Of a stretch of 64,000 nt of DNA, positions 1 to 10,689 are shown piece by piece (position 1 is the stretch's first letter; the number at the start of each line of letters is the position of its first letter). A model generated the notes under the pieces. That model had not been told where the DNA came from. It searched no databases and saw nothing but the letters and a program-made list of their open reading frames with translations. The position numbers and the translations under genes were made by a program. The stretch is from Atriophallophorus winterbourni (Eukaryota > Platyhelminthes > Trematoda > Plagiorchiida > Microphallidae). The stretch spans positions 1-64,000 of the forward strand of contig JACCGJ010000688.1 of NCBI GenBank assembly GCA_013407085.1, given 5' to 3'.

Positions 1-139
1 CAACATCTTTTCAAGAATCTATGGTCACAGAAAAGCACATAGCTTCACAATTACCATATCATAGTTAATATTCGTTCACTAAGAGGTATAGAAAAACAAT
101 TACACGATGTCACTGGGTCAAGTAGTATGCTTACCCTGA

Positions 140-790
140 GTCAATACACAGGCATCGTCAAATCGTTATGTAACAAATAAGTGTCTAAGTTTCGAGTAGA
201 TGTTTCGATACAGGGAGAGGTGATAATTGCTTGGCGTAGGACATTCCACAGGAAACAGACACGTACCGAATAGAAATATCGGCGACAGTTAGCACGGGGA
301 TGGAAAATTTGTAGTGCCGCTGAGTAGCTACGTGTAATTCCTGATTCACAGTATTTGAACAATTGTTTGAGTGGATGATCTGGAGTATCCAATATTTTGT
401 AATGTTCACATATTATCCTAACATTTTCAATAACTGACGATATAAATCGAGTTCATTGACACCAACAATTAAACGATCTCTTAAATGATTATATACTTTA
501 TCTTCAAAAGCACAACGTGAAGCTTGTGTTTGAAATTACAAAATAAATAAGCGAATAGATTGGTTTTCGTGTCTTTGCATTGTAAAGAAGCGAGCATGTT
601 CAGCAATTTCTAAATTTTTCAAAGTGACATGAGCTAATAAAATTGATTTCAATTCATTGAATGTCATCTTATCAAGTGGGATAGTAAATGATAAATTTTT
701 CAAAAAAGCATAAGCATCTTCTCCTGCTGAAGTAAGAAAATGCGCAGTAATAATTGAATTAGGCATCTCACCATTGGTAAGACATCGACT
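140..790 (-). pseudogene. gag relic of a Gypsy-type LTR retrotransposon
   Basis: On the minus strand, 536-766 encodes a capsid-like segment (DAYAFLKNLSF, FNELKSILLAHV, ARFFTMQRHENQSIR) typical of flatworm Gypsy gag. It is followed by broken frames with spaced cysteines resembling a decayed zinc knuckle near 210-330. It is a different lineage from the element at 1886-7219. Stops and frameshifts make it non-functional. No pol is attached within the window. Confidence 0.7.
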
Positions 791-795
791 AAAAG

Positions 796-1440
796 ATTAA
801 CGTTGGTTTTTATCCCAATACAATTGTATTCATCACGATTCCTCTATAGTTATAATATAACACATTCCAAATATTCATTTGCATGCTTTTCCGTCATTCA
901 CACCCCACGACCGGTTTCGTGCTGTTTGCACTCATTGCACACATTCCGTTTATACGCTTTTTGCGTCACAGTTATTCGGTGATTGAACACCGTTTGCGTT
1001 GTACAAACCACATGTAACTGTGCCATTCAAGTTTAATTTTGTGTACCACTTATCAACTGTTTCGAGGCTTATTTCACTTAATCTTACTGTCTCCACCTGA
1101 TGAAGGCAAACAGGAAGAAAGCGTTAGTGACGTGCAAGTGCGGGTATATGAGCAACACATTACTTTGGCTATAATCATGAATAAAACTCACGATTCGCTA
1201 AACATATCACACTCTGGGCAAACATAAATCGAAACTTTGTTTATTCGGTTAAATGAAAATTTCAATGGGCATCACAAACAACATCACAACAATCGTTTCA
1301 CCTAAATTACATCTGCATAGTTTGTAGTTGTCTTACAAGATTACCGTTGATTTCTATCACAATACAATTGTATTCATCACGATTCCTCTATAATAGGATT
1401 TGTGTTTCACAGTGATTCGTTGATTGAACACCGTTTTTAG
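796..1440. repeat. direct repeats next to the gag relic, possible LTR debris
   Basis: The stretch 796-852 recurs at 1338-1393 with few changes (both contain ACAATTGTATTCATCACG), and 966-1000 recurs at 1405-1440 (both contain GATTGAACACCGTTT). A repeat-C core sits at 866-945 in minus orientation. The arrangement suggests duplicated LTR pieces of the gag relic to the left. Confidence 0.5.
895..945 (-). repeat. repeat C core, minus copy
   Basis: Reverse complement of GTGCAAACAGCACGAAACC followed by GGTCGTGGGGTG and an ATGCAAATGAATATTTG end. The same core is at 9378-9440, 45295-45360 and, degraded, at 24405-24465, 34645-34700 and 38270-38335. Confidence 0.65.
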
Positions 1441-1679
1441 ATCAATACTTTTAGTTTGTGAATAGTCAGACCGCAAAATGTTTTTTCAATTAATAAAGTC
1501 AAATTAGAGGTTGTGTCCGTAATGTCAGCTCACCAGTACGATAAGAGATCACCTAAAGAAGAGTTGTGTATTTAAATAAACAAAACTTTAGCATTTACTT
1601 TATTTACCAGAAAACGCTAAAAATGGTTAATGGTGGTTAATAATGGTTAATAACTGGCAATGAAGAGTTAACTATTTAT

Positions 1680-1885
1680 TCTTGCATAGCAATTAAGGGG
1701 AGCATTCAGGAAAAAGCTTACCCAAGATGCGCTCCAACCCCTGCTTAAACCTCGCGACAGAAGTGCAGGATATAAGTTCTTCTGGAAGCCGGTTCCAGAA
1801 ATTTACCAACCTAAGGCTGAAAATTTTTTCCGGGAGACTAGTCTACATCGCTCCTTAGCAAGTTTGAGTGAATGCCCACAGGTGC
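1680..1885 (-). mobile_element. CR1-like LINE, 3' end of the ORF (left half of a split element)
   Basis: Minus-strand translation gives GHSLKLAKERCRL, then LVNFWNRLPEELISCTSVAR and FKQGLERIL, the usual CR1-type reverse-transcriptase C-terminus. The text is the direct continuation of the piece at 7220-7560: the codons for GTCGHSLKL join if the LTR element at 1886-7219 is taken out. Confidence 0.8.
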
Positions 1886-1956
1886 TGTGATGAATTGAAT
1901 TGTTAAATGAATGATGATGAATGATTGAACATTATTGATCGTTATTTGAACAATCA
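1886..1956 (-). repeat. 3' LTR of the Gypsy-type element (71 bases)
   Basis: On the minus strand it starts TGATTGTTC and ends ATCACA, i.e. TG...CA. It is about 75-80% similar to 7146-7219. Outside it lies CCACAGGTGC, repeated outside the other LTR. A G/T-rich stretch (GCGGTGGTTTGGG) just upstream on the minus strand sits at the place of the polypurine tract. Confidence 0.75.
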
Positions 1957-2103
1957 CCCAAACCACCGCAGTTTGCAAATGGTACTGGGTTTTTATAATC
2001 CCGATGCGGCTTGTTCAACAAACGTTCTGATCTTCTTAAGAACGGTATTCATTTCCACGATAGTATGATACTTCAGCTGATCCCAGACTCAGCAGATTTG
2101 ATC

Positions 2104-3569
2104 TCAGGGATCTTGCTTTGCATAACACAGCTGGAGTTTGTCCGGTAGTTGCGTGAGTACAATTTCGATATTGCAATAAGAAATTATCAAGAAATCGATC
2201 AACTTCGTCGAATGTAGTGGGTGCACAAGAAGTGATTGCTCGCTCTTAGGTACCAACAAAATTTTCAGCCAAACCATTCGATTGTGGATGACGAGGTGTA
2301 GTGAATAAGTGTCGACAACCAAGAGAATGTAACCATTGTGTAACGCATGCAGCAGAAAAATGGCTGCCATTATCACTAACAACAGCAATAGGAACTCCTT
2401 CGCGACTGAATACTTTCCGCAGTGCAAGCATAGTAAAACTAGAGTTTGGTTTCTGTGTCCAAAAAACTTCAGGCCATTTTGAATAAGAATCAATCACGAC
2501 CAATGCGTAGTACTTGTTTAAAAATGGTCCACAGTAATCAACATGAATGCGCTGCCAAGCTTCACATGCCAATGGCCATGGTGTCCATTTTGATGGTTGT
2601 CGGAAAACTTTATGATGACAAGCTTCGCAAGAAACAGTAGTTCTGCGTATGTCTGCGTCTATTTCAGGCCACCAGCATAAACTTCTGGCTAAAGACTTCA
2701 TTTTTTCTATTCCAAGATGTCCAGAATGCAAATCATTCAGTACAGCTTTACGCAAAGTGGGAGGAATAATAATTCTATCATTCAAGCATAATAAACCATC
2801 AGGAGTCATTGAGAGTTCATCTCGTCTAGTAAAATATGATGGAAATTTCCTCCGAATATGTGAATTCCATCCTTTCTTCAAAGCAGTAAAAATAGCAGAA
2901 AAGAAACGTTTCGTTTCACGAATTAACAAATGTCGACTGACAGGAAGTGGTTGCACCAAAAGAGAATCAAAAGTATCATCAGGTTTCGAATCTGGTAGTG
3001 ACTGGCGTGACAGGTAATCTACATGTTGAATGTGTTTAGCACTTCGATGTTCAATTGAATAATCATAAGCACTGAGTGCTATGCTCCATCGTTGAACCAT
3101 TGCGGCAGTACTTTTCGAAATAGATTTACCAGGATCGTATATGAATTTTAAGGCTTCATGGTCTGTAACAATGGTGAAACGATGACCAAACAGGAATTTG
3201 TGCAAACGTTGAATAGCCCAATAGACAGCTAAAGCTTCACGGTGTGTTTGAGCATAACCTTTTTCAGCAGCGGTTAGCCTGCGAGAAACGCAAATTACTG
3301 GATGTCCATTTTGCTCGAGAACAGCACCAATACCGTCGGGGGGTGCATCAGTAATTACAAAGGAATGAATTTTTTGGACTAAATGGACGAAGAACTGCAT
3401 CAGACTTTAGAAAGGATAATATGCTACGTAAACAATGTTCATGTTCATCAGTCCACACAAAAGTTTCTTTTGATTGAACTGAAAATAATGGTGAAGCTTT
3501 TACACTGAAATTTGGAATGAACCTCGAATAGTATTGCAATGCACCGATAAGAGATCTCAATTGTGTCAT
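2104..3569 (-). pseudogene. pol: RNase H and integrase, Gypsy-type element (two to three frames)
   Basis: Minus strand: LIGALQYYSRFIP (3569-3480), then after a frameshift near 3400 the RNase H-type segment with DHEALKFIYDP. The integrase has an HHCC-type zinc finger (HSGHLGIEKMKSL ... CEACHH) and core motifs VDYCGPF and SDNGSHFSA, with the E motif at SNGLAENF. Another frame shift near 2250 separates the C-terminal tail. Confidence 0.85.
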
Positions 3570-3575
3570 GTTCTT

Positions 3576-4688
3576 TCAGGACTCAGCATTGGTTAGTGGG
3601 AGTAAACGATTGGGATCTGGTTTATAACCATTACCATCAACAATGTATCCAAGGCATTCAAAATTCGAAACAGAAAACAAACACTTTTTCGGATTAACGG
3701 CAACATTTTTAGAGGTGAATCTACGAAACAATTCCAGTAAACGTTTATCATGAAGAAATCGTGTTGACGCATGCACAATAACATCATCCTGATATACTTC
3801 AACTCCAACCATATCGCGAGTAATATCGTTCATGACTTGTTGAAATATGGCAGGAGAATTGCACAAACCTAAAGGTAAGAATTTGTACCGAAATAGACCA
3901 AACGGTGTATTGATGGTAGTTAACATTGAAGACTGATCAGTCAATGGTATTTGTAGGTAAGCATCTTTTAAATCAATCTTTGAGAAAAATTTGGATCCAG
4001 TCAATTTATTCAAAATATCTTCGGGTTCAACTGTCGTGCATGTTCGCTTCAACAATCTAGTATTTAATGTTAGACGATAATCACCGCAAATCCTTGGGGT
4101 CCTCCAATCAGACTTCAACGGTGTGACAATAGGTGTGCCCCAAGCAGAGGACTCGACCTTTTCAATGATACCTTTAGAACATAGATCTTTCAAAGCTTTT
4201 TCGACAGGTTCTCGGAGTCCATATGGAAAAAGGCGGCGTTTGAGAAACACAGGGTTTCCTTCTACGTCAAGAGAAATTGGAGGAATTCGCATTCCACCAG
4301 TTGCTTGAGAACATTTAATTATGAGATTCTTTAACTCTGAAGTGTCTTCAGTCGACCTCAGGAAAGATAGACTGATTTTTAGTGCTTGCATCGCTTTCCG
4401 ACCGAGAATAGATGGCCCGGATTTAATAACAATGAATCTACAGGCAGCAGTATTGTTTTCATCTCGGACGGAAATCATACACGATCCAACGACAGGGATA
4501 GCATGTCCAGTAATGCCTTCAATTGTGAGGCTAGTAGGTTGGATTTCCGCATTAGGAGCAAACTGTTTTAGATCTTTCTGGGTAATAAGCGATTCAACGC
4601 TACCCGTATCTAGAATGAAATCTAATGATGCTCCACTAAAACCACAAGTAATGATTTTACGAATGTGGCTAGAATCGCAAGATATCAC
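3576..4688 (-). pseudogene. pol: protease and reverse transcriptase, Gypsy-type element
   Basis: Minus-strand frame of 370 codons. The aspartic protease active site FILDTGS is near residue 25. The reverse transcriptase follows with SKIDLKDAYLQI and the catalytic YQDD at about residue 300, then LPLGLCNSPAIFQQ. It reads to a stop at 3576, just inside the RT-RNase H connection. Confidence 0.88.
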
Positions 4689-4742
4689 GCCTAAAGATAA
4701 TGATTCAAATTCATCATTAACATCGCTAACCTGAGGGTTTTT

Positions 4743-5110
4743 CTAATCCGTCAAATACGTTTCAGGAGCTCGACAAACGGATTGGATATGACCAGTTTTT
4801 CCACACTTGTGACATCTGGCTTGACGGAATCGGCAAGTGTGGCGTGAGTGCAGTCTGCCGCATGACGCACATTTCCCAATTTTGATTGAATTGGAATTGC
4901 TATCAGCAACGCGATGATAATTCGGCTGATATTTGAGCTGTTGACTTGCTATTGCATTCTTCGTTATTTCACGTTTATGTGTATTGAACATGACGGAATT
5001 TTCTGCTGGCGATAAATCTGTTGTTGCCACACGCGCATCTTCATATTGTTTCACTGAGCTCGATCATCTTTGAACGAGGGTTTTAGCAGCTTCAAGAGTT
5101 CAATCTGCAT
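4743..5110 (-). pseudogene. gag C-terminus with CCHC zinc knuckle, Gypsy-type element
   Basis: Minus strand: CASCGRLHSRHTC followed by CHKCGKTGHIQSVC, one short and one classic CCHC nucleic-acid-binding knuckle. The frame runs back to the LINE insertion point, where gag resumes with no loss of frame apart from the duplicated target. Confidence 0.8.
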
Positions 5111-5122
5111 AACACTGTCATG

Positions 5123-6730
5123 TTGTTGTTGTTGGCCTCCGTCGGTCGATGTCGACCATGGATGTACATCACATCGCATGAATTTCATGTTTTGCAACTA
5201 TTCGAATGACTAAACAGTCCGATTCGGGAGAAACAATCTCTCCCGCACCGCTTGCAGCGATAGTCAGAACTTCGGTTGTATGCATCGTGAGCAGCCGGAG
5301 ATGTATTTGTCCTCCCCGGTTGCAGGCGACGCTTTTACACAAGCCTCCAAGGTGAAGCGGTCAAGAGCAAGTTCTTCCCAGCTTGCGGGGTCAATGTCAA
5401 GAGCTTTCATATCTCTTTTGCAAACATCTTTGTACCGCAAGTGCGGTCTGCCAATGGTCGACTTCCTAATTGCAACTCACCGTAGAGTAGATCTTTCGGA
5501 ATACGACCATTTTCCATTCTATAGACATGACCAAGCTACCGCAGGCGGCGCTGACGTAATAGGGTGAACATGCTATGTAGACTAGCTTTTGAAAGCACTT
5601 CAGCGTTAGTCACTCTGTCCATCCACAATATGTTCAAGATACGACGGATGCTTCGTAGATGGAAAGCATTCAGCTTCCGTTGTGTCTTGCGTGGGTGGTC
5701 CAGGTTTCACTGCCGTATAGTAAAGCATTTAGTACGCACGCGCTGTATACCATCATCTTTGTCTTTACAGTCAGCTTGCGGTACCCCAAACACGAGAGTT
5801 CAATCGGGACCAAAATGACAGCTGCTCTGCCAATCCGCTTATCAATCTCCGTGTCTAGCGAGAGGTTATCCGCAATGGTTGAACCAAGATATGTGAAATG
5901 ATGTACTGGTTCGAGCTGACAGTTCCAACAGTGATGATTGGCGGCGATACAGTCCCTTGACCAAGGACTTTGGTCTTGCTCATGCTGATTGTTAGACCAA
6001 AGTCTTTGCATGCCGACGAAAAACAGTCCATTAGCGACTGTCGGTTCTCTTGAGAGTGAGCAATAAAGGCTGAATCGTCGGCAAACAACAGGTCACGGAT
6101 TATCACATCCCGTACTTTGGTTTGTGCTCTCAACCGGTTCAGGTTGAAAAGCTTGCCATCACTTCGCGTTCGTATGTAAATGCCTTCTGTTCTCGTCTTA
6201 AAAGCGTTCTTCGGAAGCAGAGCAAAGAAAATGCAGAACAGCGTGGGAGCAAGAACACACCCTTGTTTGACGCCTCGGCGAATTTCAAATGCTTTTGAAC
6301 TGCAACCGTTAAAATGGACTGAGCCTTTCATGCCTGAGTGGAACGAAATAAAGAGTCTCAGAGCCTTGGTTGGCAGCCTATCAGATCAAGCATGTGGAAA
6401 AAACCCTCCCTGCTGACGTAGTCGAATGCCTTAGTTAAATCAATAAAAACAGCGTATAATGGCATACGTCGTTCCCGACACTTTTCTCGAAGTTGTCTGA
6501 GGGAGAAGATCATGTCAACGGTTGATCTTCTCTTGCGGAAGCCACATTGAGATTCGGAGTAAATTCTATCAGCTAAAACTTTCAGCCGGATCTGTAAGAC
6601 TTTAGCAAACAATTTGCCTACAACATTCAGAAGGGAGATTCCTCTTTAATTGTTGCAGTCGCCTCTGTCACCCTTATTCTTAAATAGCGTGGTGATCTTT
6701 GTGTCTCGCATCTCTTGTGGGACACTGCAA
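5123..6730 (-). mobile_element. LINE-1 family (RTE/Nimb-like non-LTR element), 5'-truncated copy inserted in gag
   Basis: Minus-strand reverse transcriptase with SQCGFRKRRSTVDMI, then AVFIDLTKAFDYVSREG, RRGVKQGCVLAPTLF and the catalytic box FADDS, followed by SMSKTKVLGQ and YLGSTIADN. It lacks the endonuclease because it is 5'-truncated, and it has in-frame stops. The 3' end is a (CAA)n tail on the minus strand. The target duplication AACACTGTCATG is at 5111-5122 and 6731-6742. Confidence 0.88.
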
Positions 6731-6742
6731 AACACTGTCATG

Positions 6743-7119
6743 TATTCCAGCAATTACACGATCTTTCAATTGCATTTCTAGCAAGTCACCGAAGTCGCTT
6801 TTCGCTGCCTGAATTATCAACTGAAGAATAAATTCGCGGATTCCTTGATTGGGCTGACGCACCATGGAATGAAATTTCGTACGTTCAGTTGCTTCGAAAT
6901 GTAAGGCTTTACATGCTGCAATAAAAGAGTCTTTAACGTTTCGTATGGAAGGGAAATGGGCGAACTCGGATATGCCAAAGTTTTTATTAACGCATAGGCA
7001 GTTTTTCCGATTGAATTTACAAAATCAACAGACTTTTTATCATTTTCTGCTTTCGGCCGTGTCATACACCAAATTTCGAATATTTCAAAATAGTCTTCAA
7101 TTTCTCCGGCATTTGCCAT
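6743..7119 (-). pseudogene. gag, N-terminal part, Gypsy-type element
   Basis: The minus-strand frame beginning ATG at 7119 encodes MANAGEIEDYFEIFEIWCMT, a capsid-type gag start, and continues after one frameshift near 6850 with IREFILQLIIQAA and LKDRVIAGI. It breaks at 6742, where the LINE begins. Confidence 0.75.
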
Positions 7120-7145
7120 GAATAATTGCTGATTGCGACCCCAAA

Positions 7146-7219
7146 TGTGATCAATTGTATTGTATTGAATTGAATGATGATTAATGATTGAACATCATTG
7201 ATCGTTATTCGAACGATCA
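7146..7219 (-). repeat. 5' LTR of the Gypsy-type element (74 bases)
   Basis: On the minus strand it starts TGATCGTTCGAATAACGATC and ends GATCACA. The bases immediately downstream (TTTGGGGTCGCAATCAG) occupy the primer-binding-site position before the gag ATG at 7119; I could not assign the tRNA. Confidence 0.75.
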
Positions 7220-7560
7220 CCACAGGTGCCCATTTGGGGTCTCAAGGTAAAGAAGCCGTTCATGATAATGCCCCTTAACCCCTTCAAAATCTTGAAGGTT
7301 TCAATTTAGTCACCTCTCAAACGACGGCGCGTAATTGAGAAGAAATCTAGGGACTTCAGGCGTGCAGCGTAACGTTTCCCTCGCTGATCCTCGATCATGC
7401 GAGTTGCGACCAAGTCGAAAAGTGTGCCCAGATTCTTTTGGAGGTGTGCTTGAAAATACCCGCCACTACCAGGATTGATTCGTAGAGAGCACAGGCGTGT
7501 GTATGTGTGAATGGAAGGTGGGAGAGGTCTCATCACCGAAAGGTGAGAGAGTTAATGCAT
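7220..7560 (-). mobile_element. CR1-like LINE, right half of the split element
   Basis: Minus-strand translation contains ATRMIEDQRGKRYAARLKSL and RRRLRGDLIETFKILKG, a CR1-type C-terminal signature, and ends at the codons for GTCG exactly where the LTR element begins. A 10-base duplication (CCACAGGTGC on the + strand) flanks the LTR element. Confidence 0.8.
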
Positions 7561-7689
7561 GTTGCATGTCCAATCGAATGAAAAGACGATGGACAGCAGT
7601 TTATTCCAACAAAAACGAAATATGGAAAAGAAACGCTTTTTTGAGTTGTGAAAAGATTTTCCAAATAATTTTGTGGTTTTTGACAATAA

Positions 7690-8110
7690 ATATGGTTGGT
7701 ATTAGTCTTCTTCTTTTCAAACGAAAGCAGAAGGGACGAAATCATCACAGCAATAAACATGGGTAACTTCTACTGACAAGGCAAGCCCCGAGAGTTTAGA
7801 AACATCACTATATCACTCCGGGGATCGGGTCCATCCATCTCTGCAAATACTGATCTAACGCGCTTTTGAATATCTGTTTCGATGGTAGAGGCAGGAGCCT
7901 TTTTGGTAGAGAGTACCACGTGTTCACCACCCGCGTGGATAACGTGCTCACATTACTCAGCTTTAGACTTCTAGTCTTCTGCAAATTAAGGCTAGGCCCA
8001 CGAGTCCTCTATTCACCTACTAATCGGAAGTACCGGAGGAACTCGTCCGCATAATTACAGAGAATAATACGGCGTATCAGGAGAAGATCACATCTTTCCC
8101 TCCGAAGTTC
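7690..8110 (-). mobile_element. second CR1-like LINE family (CR1-B), 3' end, minus copy
   Basis: Minus-strand translation gives RGPSLNLQKTRSLKL then LSTRVVNTWYSLPKRLLPLP and FKSALDQYL, a CR1-type C-terminus, followed by a short 3' UTR and a CTT/GAA-rich tail near 7700. About 200 bases are repeated inverted at 8880-9115. Confidence 0.7.
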
Positions 8111-8879
8111 TAGGTGGTACATTTTCTTTTTTTATCCTGTTTAGCATGGGCGGTAGTAAACGCCTCATACTGGCCTCGACGGTCATCTCAAAACCCAATA
8201 TCATTCCACAGAACACTAAGTATTGTTTCTATTTTCAGAAACTGAATTCAGTTCTAAATATGAATGAAAAATGTGGTGAATGCTTTTTTGCAGCTTTTCA
8301 CCAAGAGAAATACTGGACGGTCCAATGGCTTGTTTGCCAAATATAGTCCCGTGCGAACCAAGCTGAATTGACCTCTATAACAGAGGTAATTTAAATTAAT
8401 TTCGTTATTATTTGTTCGGCTACGGAGAATCATGCTTTTCTCGTCAATTCTAGAATGTCTAATTTCCTAGCAGGAACTTCTAGTGAATATTTTCTGTCCG
8501 TTGTGTTAAATCTCCCAAATGGTCTGCGGCAAGACTACGAACTGCAAGGCACTTGATGATTTGGATTCTGCTGCTCAATTTGAAATGTTTTGTATGCGCG
8601 GAAACCATTAGGTTTATCTGCTAACCCTTTCAAGATGAGAACTTCTTTAATTGCAACTTCCACATCTGCATTCTTTTTTGAATTCCCATACCCAGTCAGT
8701 CTTAAAATGGACGCCAATTACACAAAAGACTTAGCAGGAGTCATTTTTATGGGCTTCAGAAGCTGGAAAGCATGCAAATGATACTATGCAGCCAGATAGT
8801 TTTAATTTAAGAACTGTGAGTAAATAGATAAAAGAGCTGCGTTTTTTCTTTATGTACTATATAAGATAAACAAATGTAC
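8111..8879. other. gene-free stretch between the two CR1-B ends
   Basis: A minus-strand frame at 8535-8717 (GYGNSKKNADVEVAIKEVL) looks coding-like but I do not recognise it. No start, splice sites or family motif support a gene. Confidence 0.4.
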
Positions 8880-9115
8880 GATATCTTTTTCGCGCGTAAG
8901 ATTTCCTGTCGCTACCATCAGAGCAGCAATTCAAAAGCGTGTTGGATCAGCATTTGTTGAGACGAATAGACTTGATCCCCAGAGTGATATAGTGGTGTTT
9001 CCCTACCCTCAGAGCTTGCCTTGTCAGCAGAAGTCACCCATGTTTATTGCCGTGATGAAGCTTAAACGGGATTTTATCCCTTCTGTTTTCGATTCAGAAG
9101 AAGAAGAAGAAATTG
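8880..9115 (+). mobile_element. second CR1-like LINE family (CR1-B), 3' end, plus copy
   Basis: Plus-strand text encodes LPSEQQFKSVLDQHLLRRI, the same C-terminus as the minus copy, followed by the shared 3' UTR and a (GAA)n tail at 9100-9113. Together with the copy at 7690 it forms a tail-out inverted pair. Confidence 0.7.
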
Positions 9116-9739
9116 ATTCACTGAATATGGATTCACGGAGTCAATTAGTGCTGGTACTGAACGAGCTGTCGAGCCAGCAATGGATTGCGTTGAAGAAGAC
9201 TGTTATTTTCTGCATGCGGCCTCTTATAAACCTTACGATCAAGCTATCGAAGACATCACGGTAGTTCCAGTCTTTTGACTGGGGCGGAAGCCTCTCAAAA
9301 CCATAAACAGACAATTGCATTTTAATTTTGTTGATCGAGTGTATGCTGATCCTGATATCGCTATCCCTACCTGATGAGTGCAAACAGCACGAACCCGGTC
9401 GTGAAGTGTTTGTGTGTGTGATGTAAAAATATGCAAATTAGCTTTTTGTTCATGATCATGATTTTAAACCCTATCTACATAAGTGTGTGGTCTTGTGATT
9501 GAACAGGTTGGTCGTACTAACCACTAAATCTTAAACTCATAAACTTTTCGTTTCGGAATGAACTCGATTTGTTGCCTGAAATGGGCTTAGTGCAACATTT
9601 GAGATCTCTGACAGAATATATATTAACTTGATATAAAAATTGATTTATTTTTACTCCGAGATACGCGAGTATTTAAGATTTTGGGACAGGTCTATCGTGT
9701 GGTTGTTTTGGATCTGTATGCTGTGTTACGCTGATAAGT

Positions 9740-10640
9740 TTGTTCCGGTTTGTTCGGTACAATAATCAGAAGGCGTACGCAGTTAGTGGTGAAATCTCCG
9801 CTGAATCAACCGCTACAAATTTGTCAGTCCCGAACATGTTTTTTGAAATTTTTGTTCGTAACATATACTCAAAATACGCAATAGATCTTAAGTCAGCATT
9901 TTCTGATATACCATCTGAGGATATTTCTACAGACGCTATGCCACACTTTAGCATTCCTTCTTTTGGTATGAACGACCCTCGCCTCTGGTTCGCACAAATC
10001 GAAGCACTATTCGAGTCTTACCCCGTGAAACTCAACGAGACCAGTATAACCGTGTAGTTGGTATGTTGCCACCGTCAGTCGCAAAAGAGGTTGCTGATTT
10101 AATATACAACCGCCCTGCTGATAATCCGTATGATGCGCTTAAACGCCATCATTTCACAAACTTCGTCTACTGACGGGCAAGACCTACCGAAGCTTTTGTC
10201 CAGCGTTGAAATGGGTGATCACACTCTGTCACAGCACCTGTGACACATGTTCCAATTACAAGGAGACAAGACTTTGGATGACAAAATCATTCGTGAATTA
10301 TGGCAGCAGTCTTACAGCCGACGTCCGCAAGGTCTTAGCCATTATGGACAATCACACCAGTCCCCAACACTTGGCACGCATTGCAGACGAAGTTCACGAT
10401 ATCTCGCACAGCTTTACATTATCTTACTTAAGATACACGAGTGACGCAAATTCAAGCACAGATCCCAAGCGATTTTGAAGAGTTAAAATCGATGTTCCAT
10501 AACTTGTCAATGCAAGTACAAAACATCGCACGATCCCGTAGTAACTCTCGAAATCGTCATCCCCGTCAACCCAAGAAACGATCCACCAGTCGTTCTAACG
10601 GATCGCGTTTTTTGCTTTTATCATCGTATATTCGGTGCAA
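9740..10640 (+). pseudogene. gag relic of the second Gypsy-type element
   Basis: FGMNDPRLWFAQIEALFESY is the flatworm Gypsy (CsRn1-like) gag signature. It continues in other frames with LLTGK, DKIIRELWQQS, then VRKVLAIMDNHTSPQHLARI and a basic RSRSNSRNRH tail. At least three frameshifts are visible. Confidence 0.7.
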
Positions 10641-10689
10641 AGGCCTTGCATTGCACGTCACCTTCACTTACGCGAAGCCAGGCAGTAGA

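Larger units (their letters stand above)
1886..7219 (-). mobile_element. Gypsy-type (Ty3) LTR retrotransposon with very short LTRs, nested in a CR1-like LINE
   Basis: In minus orientation the order is LTR (7219-7146), gag, nucleocapsid zinc knuckle, protease, reverse transcriptase, RNase H, integrase, LTR (1956-1886). The gag is interrupted by a LINE at 5123-6730. The coding regions are largely intact but split by a few frameshifts near 3400 and 3572 and by the LINE, so this copy is not autonomous. Confidence 0.85.

Noticed and set aside
1039..1227. a 62-codon plus-strand ORF
   Set aside because: It lies in duplicated LTR-like DNA with a repeat C scrap and has no coding support.
5670..6612. 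host genes with reverse transcriptase similarity
   Set aside because: They are parts of one 5'-truncated LINE, with a target duplication and tail.
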